Shown piece after piece: positions 26,985 to 35,563 of a stretch of DNA of 64,000 nt. The DNA is from an uncultured Bacteroidales bacterium (GTDB taxonomy: Bacteria; Bacteroidota; Bacteroidia; Bacteroidales; UBA932). The stretch covers positions 164,137-228,136 of the forward strand of contig CAJONC010000001.1 in the NCBI GenBank assembly GCA_905235675.1. The letters run 5' to 3'. The translations under genes and the position numbers were made by a program. Below the pieces are notes generated by a model. It was not told the DNA's origin, did not search any database, and worked only from the letters and a program-made list of their open reading frames with translations. The first letter of the stretch is position 1, and each line of letters begins with the position of its first letter.

Positions 26985-27329
26985 CTACTTTACTGAATTG
27001 ATGATTGCTTCGAACGCCTTGGGGTTGTTCATTGCAAGGTCGGCAAGCACTTTTCGGTTGAGGCCGATGTTCTGCTTTGCGAGCTTACCCATAAACTGGG
27101 AATAGCTGAGTCCGTACTGACGGGAAGCGGCGTTGATACGCTGAATCCAGAGGGAACGGAAGTTGCCCTTTTTGCGACGGCGGTCGCGATAGGCATAGGT
27201 AAGTCCCTTCTCGTACGTGTTCTTTGCTACAGTCCAGACATTTTTCCTGGACAGGAAGTTACCGCGGGTTCTCTTGAGAATCTTCTTGCGGCGCGCCCTT
27301 GAGGCGACTGAGTTGACTGATCTAGGCAT
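26985..27329 (-). CDS. rplT: Ribosomal protein bL20
   Basis: bL20 (114 residues) is an early assembly protein of the large subunit and, in other bacteria, represses the rpmI-rplT mRNA. The sequence is canonical: '[20 protein letters not shown]' then '[21 protein letters not shown]' and '[24 protein letters not shown]'. It follows rpmI by 14 bases. Confidence 0.97.
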   Translation of the reverse strand: MPRSVNSVASRARRKKILKRTRGNFLSRKNVWTVAKNTYEKGLTYAYRDRRRKKGNFRSLWIQRINAASRQYGLSYSQFMGKLAKQNIGLNRKVLADLAMNNPKAFEAIINSVK

Positions 27330-27343
27330 AATTTAACTTTGTT

Positions 27344-27523
27344 TTAGAGAACCAACAATTCTTTAACCCTTTTCTCATCCACTTTGTCGAGGATGGCGAA
27401 ATGATCAAGATTCCTTTTCTGCTTCTTGGTCTTCTTGGTGAGGATGTGGCTGTGGTAAGCATGCTTCCTCTTGATTTTTCCCGACCCGGTAAGCGCGAAA
27501 CGCTTTTTGGCACCGGAATTGAT
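27344..27523 (-). CDS. rpmI: Ribosomal protein bL35, no canonical start codon
   Basis: The frame from 27523 to the TAA at 27344 encodes a clear bL35: [20 protein letters not shown], then [20 protein letters not shown] and [18 protein letters not shown]. Known bL35 begins [14 protein letters not shown]. Here the codons upstream of NSG are TAA ACA AAC ACA ACA ATC AAT, with no ATG, GTG or TTG in frame, and the stop (27536-27538) stands exactly where the family Met1 would be. I mark ATC 27521-27523 as the most plausible initiator, giving 59 residues. Alternatives are a sequencing or assembly error. Position between infC and rplT is the classical order. bL35 is essential to large-subunit assembly, so loss is unlikely. 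Confidence 0.85.
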   Translation of the reverse strand: MNSGAKKRFALTGSGKIKRKHAYHSHILTKKTKKQKRNLDHFAILDKVDEKRVKELLVL

Positions 27524-27573
27524 TGTTGTGTTTGTTTACAATAATTAATAAATGTATACCGCACACGGCGGAC

Positions 27574-28161
27574 TTATTTCTTCTTTACAGGGGCAATCAT
27601 AATGTGCATACGCTTGCCCTCGAGCGTAGGCATGTTCTCGGCGCGGCCGTACTGCTCAAGCTCCACCGCGAAACGCAGCAACTGTTTTTCGCCCTGGTCC
27701 TTGAACATTATGGACCTTCCGCGGAAGAAAATTGTAGCCTTGACCTTCGAACCTTCCTGCAGGAATTCCTGGGCGTGCTTCAGCTTGAACTGGAAGTCGT
27801 GCTCGTCGGTATTGGGGCCGAAGCGTATCTCCTTCACCACCACCTTGGCAGAATTGCTCTTCATCTCCTTGGCCTTCTTCTTCTGCTGGTACAGGTACTT
27901 CTGGTAGTCGAGTATCTTGCACACCGGCGGATCGGCCTTGTCGGAAATCAGGACCAGGTCGAGTTCCTGGGAGTCTGCAAGTTCAAGGGCCTTCGCAAGG
28001 GGATATACTCCCTGCTCGGGCACATTTTCACCCACAAGACGCACCTGCGGGGCAGTAATCTGCTCGTTGATGGGAGTCTCGTTCTCGTCGCGCTTCTGGG
28101 CGCGCGGATCGGGCTTCCTTCCTTTGTAGCCTGAGGGCTTCGGTCTGTAAGGTCCTGGCAT
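27574..28161 (-). CDS. infC: Translation initiation factor IF-3
   Basis: IF-3 binds the 30S subunit, prevents premature 50S joining and checks the start codon. The 195 residues have a short basic N-terminal extension ([20 protein letters not shown]), the N-domain ('[28 protein letters not shown]', '[25 protein letters not shown]') and the C-domain ('[25 protein letters not shown]', '[19 protein letters not shown]'). It starts with ATG, unlike the AUU start of E. coli infC. It abuts thrS directly and precedes rpmI. Confidence 0.97.
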   Translation of the reverse strand: MPGPYRPKPSGYKGRKPDPRAQKRDENETPINEQITAPQVRLVGENVPEQGVYPLAKALELADSQELDLVLISDKADPPVCKILDYQKYLYQQKKKAKEMKSNSAKVVVKEIRFGPNTDEHDFQFKLKHAQEFLQEGSKVKATIFFRGRSIMFKDQGEKQLLRFAVELEQYGRAENMPTLEGKRMHIMIAPVKKK

Positions 28162-30093
28162 TTAAGCTAATTCTTCAGCAATCGCTGTTTTAACATATTT
28201 AACAAAATCTTCCACGCTCATCGAGCCAACATTGGCGCCTTCCCTGCGGACAGAGACAGTGCCTTCGGCTTCTTCCTTCTCTCCGACGACCACGAGCAGA
28301 GGCACTCTGAGCTGGGATATATCCCTGATTCTCTTGCCGAGCGTCTCATTACGCGCGTCTATTGAAGCGCGAATTTCGCTATTTTTTAGCAAATCGCAAA
28401 CTTTTTTTGCATAATTTTCAAATTTCTCACTGATTGGCAACACTTTAACCTGGTCGGGAGAGAGCCAAATCGGGAGATGTCCGCCCGTATGTTCGAGCAG
28501 CACGGCGGTGAAACGTTCAATGCTTCCGAAGGGGGCGCGGTGTATCATGATGGGGCGTTTCTTGCTGCCGTCGGCATCGATATACTCGAGTTCGAAGCGC
28601 TCCGGAAGGTTATAGTCGACCTGGATGGTACCCAGCTGCCACTCGCGTCCGAGGGCGTCCTTCACCATGAAGTCGAGCTTGGGACCGTAGAAGGCGGCCT
28701 CGCCGTATTCGATCTTTGCAGGCAGGCCCTTCTCTTCGCAGCTTTCGATGATGGCCCTTTCGGCCCTCTCCCAGTTCTCCTCGCTGCCTATGTATTTGTC
28801 GCGGTTCACCTTGTCGCGCAGCGATATCTGGGCCTTGAAGTTATCGAACTTGAATACCTTGAAGACATACTGGATGAGGTCAATGACCTTCTTGAACTCG
28901 TCCTTGAGCTGGTCGGGACGGACATACATGTGGGCATCGTCCTGGGTGAAACTGCGGACGCGGGTAAGTCCGTGGAGCTCACCGCTCTGCTCGTAACGGT
29001 AGACCGTTCCGAATTCCGCGAGGCGTATGGGGAGTTCCTTGTAGGAGTGGGGCGATGACGCGTATATCTCGCAGTGGTGGGGGCAGTTCATGGGCTTGAG
29101 CATGTACTCCTCGCCTTCCTGGGGAGTCTTGATGGGCTGGAAGGAATCCTTTCCGTATTTCGCCCAGTGTCCGGAGGTTACGTAGAGCTGCTTGCTTCCG
29201 ATATGGGGAGTGACTACCTGGAGATAGCCCTGCTCGTTGAGCTTGGCACGCAGGAAGGTCTCGAGCTGATAGCGCAGCACGGCGCCTCTCGGGAGCCAGA
29301 GGGGCAGACCCATTCCCACCCTGCTTGAGAAGGTGAAGAGGCCCATTTCCTTTCCGAGTTTGCGGTGGTCGCGCTTCCTGGCTTCTTCCAGCAGCACGAG
29401 GTACTCGTCGAGCATGCTCTTCTTGGGGAAGGTGATGCCGTAGATGCGGGTAAGCTGCTGGCGGTGCTCGTCGCCGCGCCAGTAGGCTCCGGCTATGGCG
29501 GTGAGCTTGACGGCCTTGATGACCTCGGTATTGCGAAGATGCGGTCCACGGCAGAGGTCGGTGAACGCACCGTTGGTGTAGTAAGTGATGGTGCCGTCTT
29601 CAAGTTCGCTTATCAGCTCGCACTTATACTGGTCGCCCTTGTCCTCAAAATGTTTGAGGGCGTCGGACTTGCTCACCTCGATACGCTTGAAATCTTCCTT
29701 GCCCTGGGCAAGCTCCAGCATCTTCTTCTCAATTTTGGGAAGGTCGGCGTCGGTAAGGCTTGCACCTCCGAGATCCACGTCGTAGTAGAATCCGTTCTCG
29801 ATGGCGGGGCCTATGCCGAACTTCACCCCGGGGTAGAGGCTTTCGAGGGCCTCGGCCATGAGGTGGGATGATGAATGCCAGAAAACGTGCTTGGCCTCAT
29901 CGTCCTCCCATTTGTGGAGTTTGATTTCCGCGTCTGTATTTATGGGGCGGGTAAGATCGTATATTTCACCGTTTACGCTTGCCGCGAGAACCTCCGCAGC
30001 AAGACGGGGAGATATGCTCTGGGCAATCTCATACGCAGTTACACCCTGCTCGAAGGGTTTTACGCTGCCGTCCGGAAAAGTAATGTTTATCAT
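28162..30093 (-). CDS. thrS: Threonyl-tRNA synthetase
   Basis: ThrRS charges tRNA-Thr and hydrolyses mischarged Ser-tRNA. The start at 30093 gives [20 protein letters not shown], the normal TGS-domain beginning, and 643 residues; the open frame continues upstream but only by chance. Domain order: TGS (1-60), editing domain with '[11 protein letters not shown]' and '[30 protein letters not shown]', class II catalytic core ('[54 protein letters not shown]'), and anticodon-binding domain. It leads the thrS-infC-rpmI-rplT-lepB-rpmB-rpmG-DUF4295 operon; a -7 box lies at 30117-30124. Confidence 0.97.
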   Translation of the reverse strand: MINITFPDGSVKPFEQGVTAYEIAQSISPRLAAEVLAASVNGEIYDLTRPINTDAEIKLHKWEDDEAKHVFWHSSSHLMAEALESLYPGVKFGIGPAIENGFYYDVDLGGASLTDADLPKIEKKMLELAQGKEDFKRIEVSKSDALKHFEDKGDQYKCELISELEDGTITYYTNGAFTDLCRGPHLRNTEVIKAVKLTAIAGAYWRGDEHRQQLTRIYGITFPKKSMLDEYLVLLEEARKRDHRKLGKEMGLFTFSSRVGMGLPLWLPRGAVLRYQLETFLRAKLNEQGYLQVVTPHIGSKQLYVTSGHWAKYGKDSFQPIKTPQEGEEYMLKPMNCPHHCEIYASSPHSYKELPIRLAEFGTVYRYEQSGELHGLTRVRSFTQDDAHMYVRPDQLKDEFKKVIDLIQYVFKVFKFDNFKAQISLRDKVNRDKYIGSEENWERAERAIIESCEEKGLPAKIEYGEAAFYGPKLDFMVKDALGREWQLGTIQVDYNLPERFELEYIDADGSKKRPIMIHRAPFGSIERFTAVLLEHTGGHLPIWLSPDQVKVLPISEKFENYAKKVCDLLKNSEIRASIDARNETLGKRIRDISQLRVPLLVVVGEKEEAEGTVSVRREGANVGSMSVEDFVKYVKTAIAEELA

Positions 30094-30116
30094 TCTGCCA
30101 TTTATGTTTAAGCCTA

Positions 30117-30124
30117 CAAATATA
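30117..30124 (-). promoter_or_regulatory. -7 box of the thrS operon
   Basis: TATATTTG followed by TAGGC on the minus strand, 23 nt before the thrS ATG. It faces away from the DUF4199 box at 30138-30145 with exactly 13 bp between them. No clear -33 TTTG. Confidence 0.6.
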
Positions 30125-30137
30125 GCAAAAAATATAG

Positions 30138-30145
30138 TATCTTTG
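30138..30145 (+). promoter_or_regulatory. -7 box of the DUF4199 gene
   Basis: TATCTTTG followed by CAGCC, 6 nt before the ATG at 30152, so the mRNA would be nearly leaderless. It is divergent to the thrS box 13 bp away. Confidence 0.6.
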
Positions 30146-30151
30146 CAGCCT

Positions 30152-30688
30152 ATGGCAGAAGAGAAGAATAATTTCATTAACGAATCCGGCAAGGCCGGCC
30201 TCGTGATAGGTGGTGTAGCCATCGCATATTTCATCATAGGACTGCTTTTGTCCAAGGCACAGCTCGGCTTTTTCGGAAGTCTGCTCAGTTTCCTTCTCTG
30301 GGCTGGCAAATTCGTGCTATGTATCTGGCTGATGCATAATTACATAAAAGCTTACGCCACCGGCCATGACTGCGACCGTTCGCATGCGTTCCGCTTCGGA
30401 ATGAACGTGGCCTTATGCTCCGCCCTGCTGTATTCGGGGGCATATCTTTTCTATGTGCTCGTCATAAACCCCGAATTCTTCAGCACCACTTTTCAGACGC
30501 TTGCCGAGACCTATTCGAACATCTTGACCTCCGACCAGATCGACCGGATACTCAACATGGAATCGTCCATGCCCACGGCATCTTTCTTCGTAAACCTTAT
30601 CTGGTGCTGGCTTTTCGGAACCATAGTTTCCGCAATTTCCTCTCGTAAAATCTGCGGCGAAGACAATCCTTTCGCCGACGAAAAATAG
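30152..30688 (+). CDS. DUF4199 membrane protein
   Basis: A 178-residue inner-membrane protein with about four hydrophobic segments (around 17-35, 40-62, 80-105 and 150-165), matching the DUF4199 family that is common and uncharacterised in Bacteroidota. '[29 protein letters not shown]' and a short acidic C-terminus are seen. ATG 30152 was chosen from the promoter and because the upstream open frame only mirrors thrS. In this phylum DUF4199 genes are typically followed by a polyprenyl GT2 gene, as here 6 bases downstream, suggesting a shared envelope role. Function unknown. Confidence 0.85.
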   Translation: MAEEKNNFINESGKAGLVIGGVAIAYFIIGLLLSKAQLGFFGSLLSFLLWAGKFVLCIWLMHNYIKAYATGHDCDRSHAFRFGMNVALCSALLYSGAYLFYVLVINPEFFSTTFQTLAETYSNILTSDQIDRILNMESSMPTASFFVNLIWCWLFGTIVSAISSRKICGEDNPFADEK

Positions 30689-30694
30689 CAGCCT

Positions 30695-31645
30695 ATGGAC
30701 ATCTCAGTAATCGTTCCCCTCTTCAACGAGGCTGAATCGCTACCGGAACTCTCTTCCTGGATTGCCCGCGTGATGGCCGAAAATTCCTTCAGCTACGAGC
30801 TGATGTTCGTCGACGACGGCAGCACCGACGGCTCCTGGGACGTAATCACGGAACTGTCCGCCACCGACAGCCACATCCACGGAATTCGCTTCCGCCGCAA
30901 TTACGGCAAGTCCGCGGCGCTTTACTGCGGCTTCGAAAAGGCTCAGGGAGAGGTGGTCGTTACGATGGACGCCGACCTTCAGGACAGCCCGGACGAAATC
31001 CCCGCCCTCTATCACAAGATCGTTGACGAAAACTTCGACGTGGTTTCGGGCTGGAAGCAGCACCGGAAGGACAACGTGCTCACGAAAAACCTTCCTTCCA
31101 AACTCTACAATGCCACCGCAAGGCGCATCACAGGCATAAAACTGCATGACATGAACTGCGGGCTGAAGGCATACCGCAACGAGGTCGTGAAGAACATAGA
31201 GGTTTACGGCGAAATGCACCGATACATCCCCTATCTTGCCAAGAATGCAGGCTTCGCCCGCATTACAGAAATCCCCGTACATCACCAGAAACGCAAATAC
31301 GGCAAGAGCAAATTCGGAATGAACCGCTTCGTGAACGGATTCCTCGACCTGCTGTCGCTGTGGTTCCTGTCCACCTTCGGGAAGAAGCCCATGCACTTTT
31401 TCGGCTATTCCGGAATACTGATGTTCCTGACGGGCTTCATCATGACCATCTGCATAATAGCGGCCAAACTCGTGCACCAGGCTAACGGCGTAAGATACCG
31501 CGCGGTTACCGACCAGCCGGTCTTCTATCTCGCCCTCCTGGCGATAGTCCTGGGCGTAATGCTCTTCCTGGCGGGCTTCATCGGCGAAATGATTTCGCGT
31601 TCCGGAGCTGACAGGAACAAGTACAATATCAAAGACAGTTTTTAA
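30695..31645 (+). CDS. Polyprenyl-phosphate type GT2 glycosyltransferase (DPM1/GtrB-like)
   Basis: This 316-residue inner-membrane enzyme probably transfers a sugar from a nucleotide donor to undecaprenyl phosphate. Motifs: 'ISVIVPLFNEAESLPEL', 'MFVDDGSTDGSWDVI', 'VVTMDADLQDSPDEIPAL' (catalytic DxD), 'NCGLKAYRNEVVKNI' and 'HHQKRKYGKSKFGMNRF'. Two C-terminal membrane segments at about 235-257 and 277-300 are typical of the GtrB/ArnC group. It follows the DUF4199 gene by 6 bases. Its stop overlaps the murQ stop on the opposite strand by 4 bases. Confidence 0.92.
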   Translation: MDISVIVPLFNEAESLPELSSWIARVMAENSFSYELMFVDDGSTDGSWDVITELSATDSHIHGIRFRRNYGKSAALYCGFEKAQGEVVVTMDADLQDSPDEIPALYHKIVDENFDVVSGWKQHRKDNVLTKNLPSKLYNATARRITGIKLHDMNCGLKAYRNEVVKNIEVYGEMHRYIPYLAKNAGFARITEIPVHHQKRKYGKSKFGMNRFVNGFLDLLSLWFLSTFGKKPMHFFGYSGILMFLTGFIMTICIIAAKLVHQANGVRYRAVTDQPVFYLALLAIVLGVMLFLAGFIGEMISRSGADRNKYNIKDSF

Positions 31646-32460
31646 GCTTCAAGCGTACCCGCCCCTATGGCGGATACAGCTGCCCTGACGGAGCCGTACT
31701 TCAAAAGTGCGGCTTTCGCTTTTTCATAATCGGAAATCCCGCATTCTTCCATTATCATCCGCGTGCCCCTGTCCACCAGCTTAGCATTGCTGAGCTGCAT
31801 GTCGAACATCTTGCTGCCCTTCACCCTGCCGAGACGTATCATGGTGGCGGTCGAAACCATGTTCAGTATCATCTTCTGGGCGGTCGCAGCCTTCATCCTC
31901 GTACTTCCCGTCACGAATTCGGGACCGACCACGGCAACTATGGGGATCTCGGCCTCCGCCGCGGCGGGAGATCCTTCATTGCAGACCACGCAGGCGGTGA
32001 GCAGACCTTCTTCCCTCGCCCTGCGCAGCCCGCCGACCACATAGGGAGTGGTTCCGGACGCGGCTATGCCTATCAGGGTATCTTCCCTGCAAGGGCCATA
32101 TTCCGAGAGGTCCCTCCAGGCGCCTCCGGCATCGTCCTCGGCACCCTCGACAGCATTGAAAACAGCCTGCGGGCCGCCGGCGATAAGTCCTGCGAAAAGG
32201 CCCCTGACACCGTAGGTGGGCGGGATCTCGGAAGCATCCACCACGCCTATCCTTCCGCTGGTTCCTGCTCCTATGTAAAAGATTCTTCCGCCTTTCCCCA
32301 CCCTTTCGACTATGCCGTCGACAAGTTTCTCCACCTGGGGAAGGGTGGCCTGCACCGCATCGGCGACGCAATGGTCCTCGCGGTTGATTCCCTCTATAAG
32401 TTCCCTCGTGGAAAGCTTCTCGAGATTGTCGTAACGGGAGTTCTGCTCTGTGGTTTTCAT
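31642..32460 (-). CDS. murQ: N-acetylmuramic acid 6-phosphate etherase
   Basis: MurQ removes the lactyl ether from MurNAc-6-phosphate to give GlcNAc-6-phosphate, a step in recovering peptidoglycan sugars. In 272 residues the SIS domain shows 'IFYIGAGTSGRIGVVDASEIPPTYG' and 'TLIGIAASGTTPYVVGGLRRA', and 'NEGSPAAAEAEIPIVAVVGPEFVTGSTRMKAATAQK' is diagnostic. The start overlaps the upstream sugar-kinase gene by 4 bases, which makes that kinase a good candidate to supply MurNAc-6-phosphate. It is the last gene of the GH95-SDR-GH29-kinase-murQ run. Confidence 0.96.
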   Translation of the reverse strand: MKTTEQNSRYDNLEKLSTRELIEGINREDHCVADAVQATLPQVEKLVDGIVERVGKGGRIFYIGAGTSGRIGVVDASEIPPTYGVRGLFAGLIAGGPQAVFNAVEGAEDDAGGAWRDLSEYGPCREDTLIGIAASGTTPYVVGGLRRAREEGLLTACVVCNEGSPAAAEAEIPIVAVVGPEFVTGSTRMKAATAQKMILNMVSTATMIRLGRVKGSKMFDMQLSNAKLVDRGTRMIMEECGISDYEKAKAALLKYGSVRAAVSAIGAGTLEA

Positions 32461-33326
32461 GCTTTGTGGTATTGGATCAGGGCCTCGGAAGGCGATGCGA
32501 GATATTTACAGACAGTTACTCCGTATTCCTTTGAAACAGAGTCGATTATATTCCTGCAGGCGAAACCGAAACCGCCCACTACGCCTATGGTCTGCAGCTC
32601 TCCGGCAGATGCAATGCAGGGCATCAGGCAGCGGCTGAAGAAGGAACGGAAGTTTTCGTCGACAAGATGCCGCATATAGTTGTTTGTATCGTAGAACGAG
32701 AGTATGTCGGGAGCGAAAGCGCCGAGAAAAGCCGCCGGTGAATTGCCGTGATAAATCCTGTTCACCAGCGCAGGATAACCCATGTCGTATTTTTCGGCAA
32801 AGGCAAGCGCGACACAGTCAGGGACGAGGCCCTTGATGTAATCCGACACGAATGCCCTGCCAAGTGCGGAGGCACTGCCCTCGTCGCCAAGGATGAAGCC
32901 TCCCGAGGAGACTTTGCGGCAGATGTCGCTGCCGTCGAAGACGCAGGTGTTTGATCCGGTCCCGAGTATTGCCACGATGCCCGGCTTCTTTCCGCAGACG
33001 GCACGTGCGGCGGCAAGAAGGTCGTTTTCGAGATGAATCGAAGCCCCTGGGAAGGCAGACACGAGGCAGGAATAGAGTATCATGTACGGCGAGTCGGCAT
33101 CTTCCGAAGGGAACAGCCCCGCAGCATAGAAGTACACCGCCCCGACAGGCTGCGAATCCGCGGCATCCCTGGCCTTCAGGGTGCCGAGTTCGAGGGTATG
33201 GATTATGAACTCCCCGTCTCCCGACGAAAAATTTAGGCCTTCCGTCCGGAAGGAAGTTATGGTTTCATCCCCTTCAATGAGGGTCCAGTCCGATTTGGTA
33301 GCTCCGCTTTCTACAACAAGTTTCAT
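32457..33326 (-). CDS. BadF/BadG-type sugar kinase (GlcNAc/MurNAc kinase-like)
   Basis: The 289-residue ASKHA-fold kinase has phosphate 1 'VVESGATKSDWTLIEGD', phosphate 2 'GIVAILGTGSNTCVFDG' and 'SGGFILGDEGSASALGRAFV', and adenosine 'TIGVVGGFGFACRNII' motifs. This family includes N-acetylglucosamine kinases and the MurK-type enzymes that phosphorylate MurNAc. Tight coupling to murQ (4-base overlap) and to GH29 (4-base overlap) suggests MurNAc and/or GlcNAc as substrate. That assignment is from context; the fold is seen directly. Confidence 0.87.
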   Translation of the reverse strand: MKLVVESGATKSDWTLIEGDETITSFRTEGLNFSSGDGEFIIHTLELGTLKARDAADSQPVGAVYFYAAGLFPSEDADSPYMILYSCLVSAFPGASIHLENDLLAAARAVCGKKPGIVAILGTGSNTCVFDGSDICRKVSSGGFILGDEGSASALGRAFVSDYIKGLVPDCVALAFAEKYDMGYPALVNRIYHGNSPAAFLGAFAPDILSFYDTNNYMRHLVDENFRSFFSRCLMPCIASAGELQTIGVVGGFGFACRNIIDSVSKEYGVTVCKYLASPSEALIQYHKA

Positions 33327-34762
33327 TCTTCAATCCCTTGGTTTCCAAGACGTTTTGCGCTGTTTGTCTGTAAAGTTTCGTGCGGAAGTTTCACCGAAAG
33401 CTCGAGTTTCACTATTACGGGAGTCCCTGCTATCAGCACTTCCGGTTTTTCCATGGGAAGGGCTATCTCCAGTGCTGAAGGAGTACGGGTGCATTTCAGT
33501 TTCTTCCCGTCATGAAGGACCGAAGCCCTGCGCACCTTCCAGTTTCCGTCGAGGACCAGTTTTCCGTCTTCCGGCCATTTGTCCACGCAAAGATAGAGGG
33601 TGGTCCTGTCGCGCCCGTCCTTGCGTGTAACCTTTCCCCATTCGGGCGAAAGTTTGCTGCGTACCGTTCCGTAAATCACCTCTCCGTTTTCCTGCATCCA
33701 GCGTCCCACTTCCCTCAGGCACGAGGCTTCCTCCCCGCGCACCACTCCCCTGCCGTCCGGCCCGACATTCAGCAGGAGATTTCCGCCGAGGGATGCCGTG
33801 GAAATAAGCGTGTTCACGATACGGGCGGGGCTCTTCCACTGCCTGTCCCAGCTCTTGTACCCCCACGAGCTGCCTATGCTCATGCAACTTTCCCAATAGA
33901 GGCCTTCCACGTCGGGGCCCTTGGGAATCATGTTTTCCGGAGTCTTGTAATCGCCTGGATAATCTTTCTGCAGCCTGTCGTTGATTATAATCTGGGGGTA
34001 CTTTTCCAGCAGGGCATTGATTCTCCCCGCCTGTTCTTTGGAGATCCTGACAGGATAGTCGAAGAATATCACCGACAAATCCTCCCCGTAACGCGAAAGC
34101 AGCTCCTCTATCTGGGGCAGTGCGACCGTATCGAAGTATTCGTCGAAACTGCGGGTCTGCTGGTATCCGTCCCAGCTTCCGGCATGGGTGCGGGTGTATT
34201 CATCTATGATAAGCGAATCCGGATGCGCCCATCCCTGCTTCATGGGCCTTCGTGCCGTCGCTCCTCCGGGATTGCCCCAGTCCTGCTCCTGCGAATAATA
34301 GAAGCCAAGCTTCATCCCGTGGCGCTTGCAGGCGGCCGCGACTTCGTCCACTATGTCCCTGCCGAAAGAGGTGTAATCAATTATGTTGAAGTTGCTTGCA
34401 TCGCTCTGGAACATGGCGAAACCGTCGTGGTGCTTGGTGGTGAAAACCAGATACTTCATACCGGCGTCCCTGGCAAGCAGCACGAGGGAATCCGCATTGA
34501 ACTCCTGAGGATTGAAGTGGGAGGCATTCTCCCTGTATTCGAGATAGGGAATCTTGCAGCGGTTGAATACCCATTCGGCGCCGCCGAAACGCTGCTGATG
34601 CCCCTTGTACATGCCTCCGTACATGCTGTACGGGCCCCAGTGTACGAACATTCCGAACCTGGCCTCGTCCCACCACTTCATCTTGGCGGTATCGGATTCC
34701 GTTGAAGCTCCCGCACTGAGGCAGAGGAGCAATGCTGCGATTATAACGGACAGTTTCTTCAT
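33323..34762 (-). CDS. Secreted GH29 alpha-L-fucosidase
   Basis: This enzyme cleaves terminal alpha-linked fucose from host or dietary glycans. Signal peptide MKKLSVIIAALLLCLSAGAS, then a (beta/alpha)8 barrel: 'WWDEARFGMFVHWGPYSMYGG' (fucose-binding HWG), 'YLVFTTKHHDGFAMFQS' (HH), the nucleophile Asp in 'LSVIFFDYP', and 'MSIGSSWGYKSWDRQWKSP'. A C-terminal beta domain ends the 479 residues. It lies 6 bases after the SDR stop and overlaps the kinase gene by 4 bases. Confidence 0.95.
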   Translation of the reverse strand: MKKLSVIIAALLLCLSAGASTESDTAKMKWWDEARFGMFVHWGPYSMYGGMYKGHQQRFGGAEWVFNRCKIPYLEYRENASHFNPQEFNADSLVLLARDAGMKYLVFTTKHHDGFAMFQSDASNFNIIDYTSFGRDIVDEVAAACKRHGMKLGFYYSQEQDWGNPGGATARRPMKQGWAHPDSLIIDEYTRTHAGSWDGYQQTRSFDEYFDTVALPQIEELLSRYGEDLSVIFFDYPVRISKEQAGRINALLEKYPQIIINDRLQKDYPGDYKTPENMIPKGPDVEGLYWESCMSIGSSWGYKSWDRQWKSPARIVNTLISTASLGGNLLLNVGPDGRGVVRGEEASCLREVGRWMQENGEVIYGTVRSKLSPEWGKVTRKDGRDRTTLYLCVDKWPEDGKLVLDGNWKVRRASVLHDGKKLKCTRTPSALEIALPMEKPEVLIAGTPVIVKLELSVKLPHETLQTNSAKRLGNQGIEE

Positions 34763-34768
34763 GACTAT

Positions 34769-35563
34769 CTATACTTTGTAATATATGCCGAGTATCCAGG
34801 CGAACCACTTTGCGGGAAGAATCCTTTTTGCGAAAACTGAAAGCTTCTGGAGGGGCGAAGCTATCACGTAGCTGTAGCCCGGCTTCTTTTTCTGCACTAT
34901 CCCGTACACTTTTCCGGCAAGGTATTCCGGCTTGAGTCCCGAATTCTCGTCATGTTCAATACTTGCGAGAGAACTTGCATAACCGGGGTAGGCCTCCGCA
35001 ACCTCGGCGGCCGGAACGCTCTTTCGCGAAGCAGTGAATCCAGTCGCGAAATCTCCCGGTTCAATCACGACCACCTTGACGGGCGTGCCCCTGAGTTCGA
35101 GGCGCAGCGACTCGCAGTAGCCTTCTATCGCGAACTTGCTCGCGGAATAAAGTCCCTGGTAAGGAAGCCCCATAAGTCCTCCTATGGAGCTGACGGTGAC
35201 TATGGTCCCGCTTCCCTGGGCACGCATTACGGGAAGCACATAGTGGATGTACCTTACCATACCCATCCAGTTGATATCCATCTGCTTCCGGGCATCTTCA
35301 AGGCTGCTGAATTCAAGGGGTCCGCCTATGCCCATGCCGGCATTGTTGATGAAGATGTCGATTCGGCCTTCCGCCTCCGTGACCTGCTTTACGGCAGCCT
35401 CGACTTCCGCGTCGGACGCGGAATCGGCCTTGATGTAAACAACCCCGGGAACAGGATCGCTGTCGCGCCTGTGGGTCCCGTAAACTTTGTGACCTTCGGA
35501 AGAGAATTTTTCCGCCATGGCACGTCCGAAACCGGACGTGATACCACTAATTAGAACTACCAT
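34769..35563 (-). CDS. Short-chain dehydrogenase/reductase
   Basis: A 264-residue classical SDR with the NAD(P) motif 'LISGITSGFGRAMAE' (TGxxxGxG variant), 'INNAGMGIGGPLEF' (NNAG), catalytic Ser in 'TVSSIGGLMG', and Tyr-x3-Lys in 'LYSASKFAIEGYCES'. The C-terminus is hydrophobic ('YVIASPLQKLSVFAKRILPAKWFAWILGIYYKV') and may bind membrane, as in related Bacteroidota SDRs. Given its place between two fucosidases it could oxidise a released sugar, but this family also acts on lipids; the substrate is unknown. The ATG overlaps the GH95 stop by 7 bases. Confidence 0.88.
   Translation of the reverse strand: MVVLISGITSGFGRAMAEKFSSEGHKVYGTHRRDSDPVPGVVYIKADSASDAEVEAAVKQVTEAEGRIDIFINNAGMGIGGPLEFSSLEDARKQMDINWMGMVRYIHYVLPVMRAQGSGTIVTVSSIGGLMGLPYQGLYSASKFAIEGYCESLRLELRGTPVKVVVIEPGDFATGFTASRKSVPAAEVAEAYPGYASSLASIEHDENSGLKPEYLAGKVYGIVQKKKPGYSYVIASPLQKLSVFAKRILPAKWFAWILGIYYKV

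Noticed and set aside
27322..27564. An 80-residue minus-strand frame with an ATG upstream of rpmI
   Set aside because: It is the wrong frame for bL35 and has no homology; using it would require a frameshift inside a gene whose own frame is intact from NSG onward.
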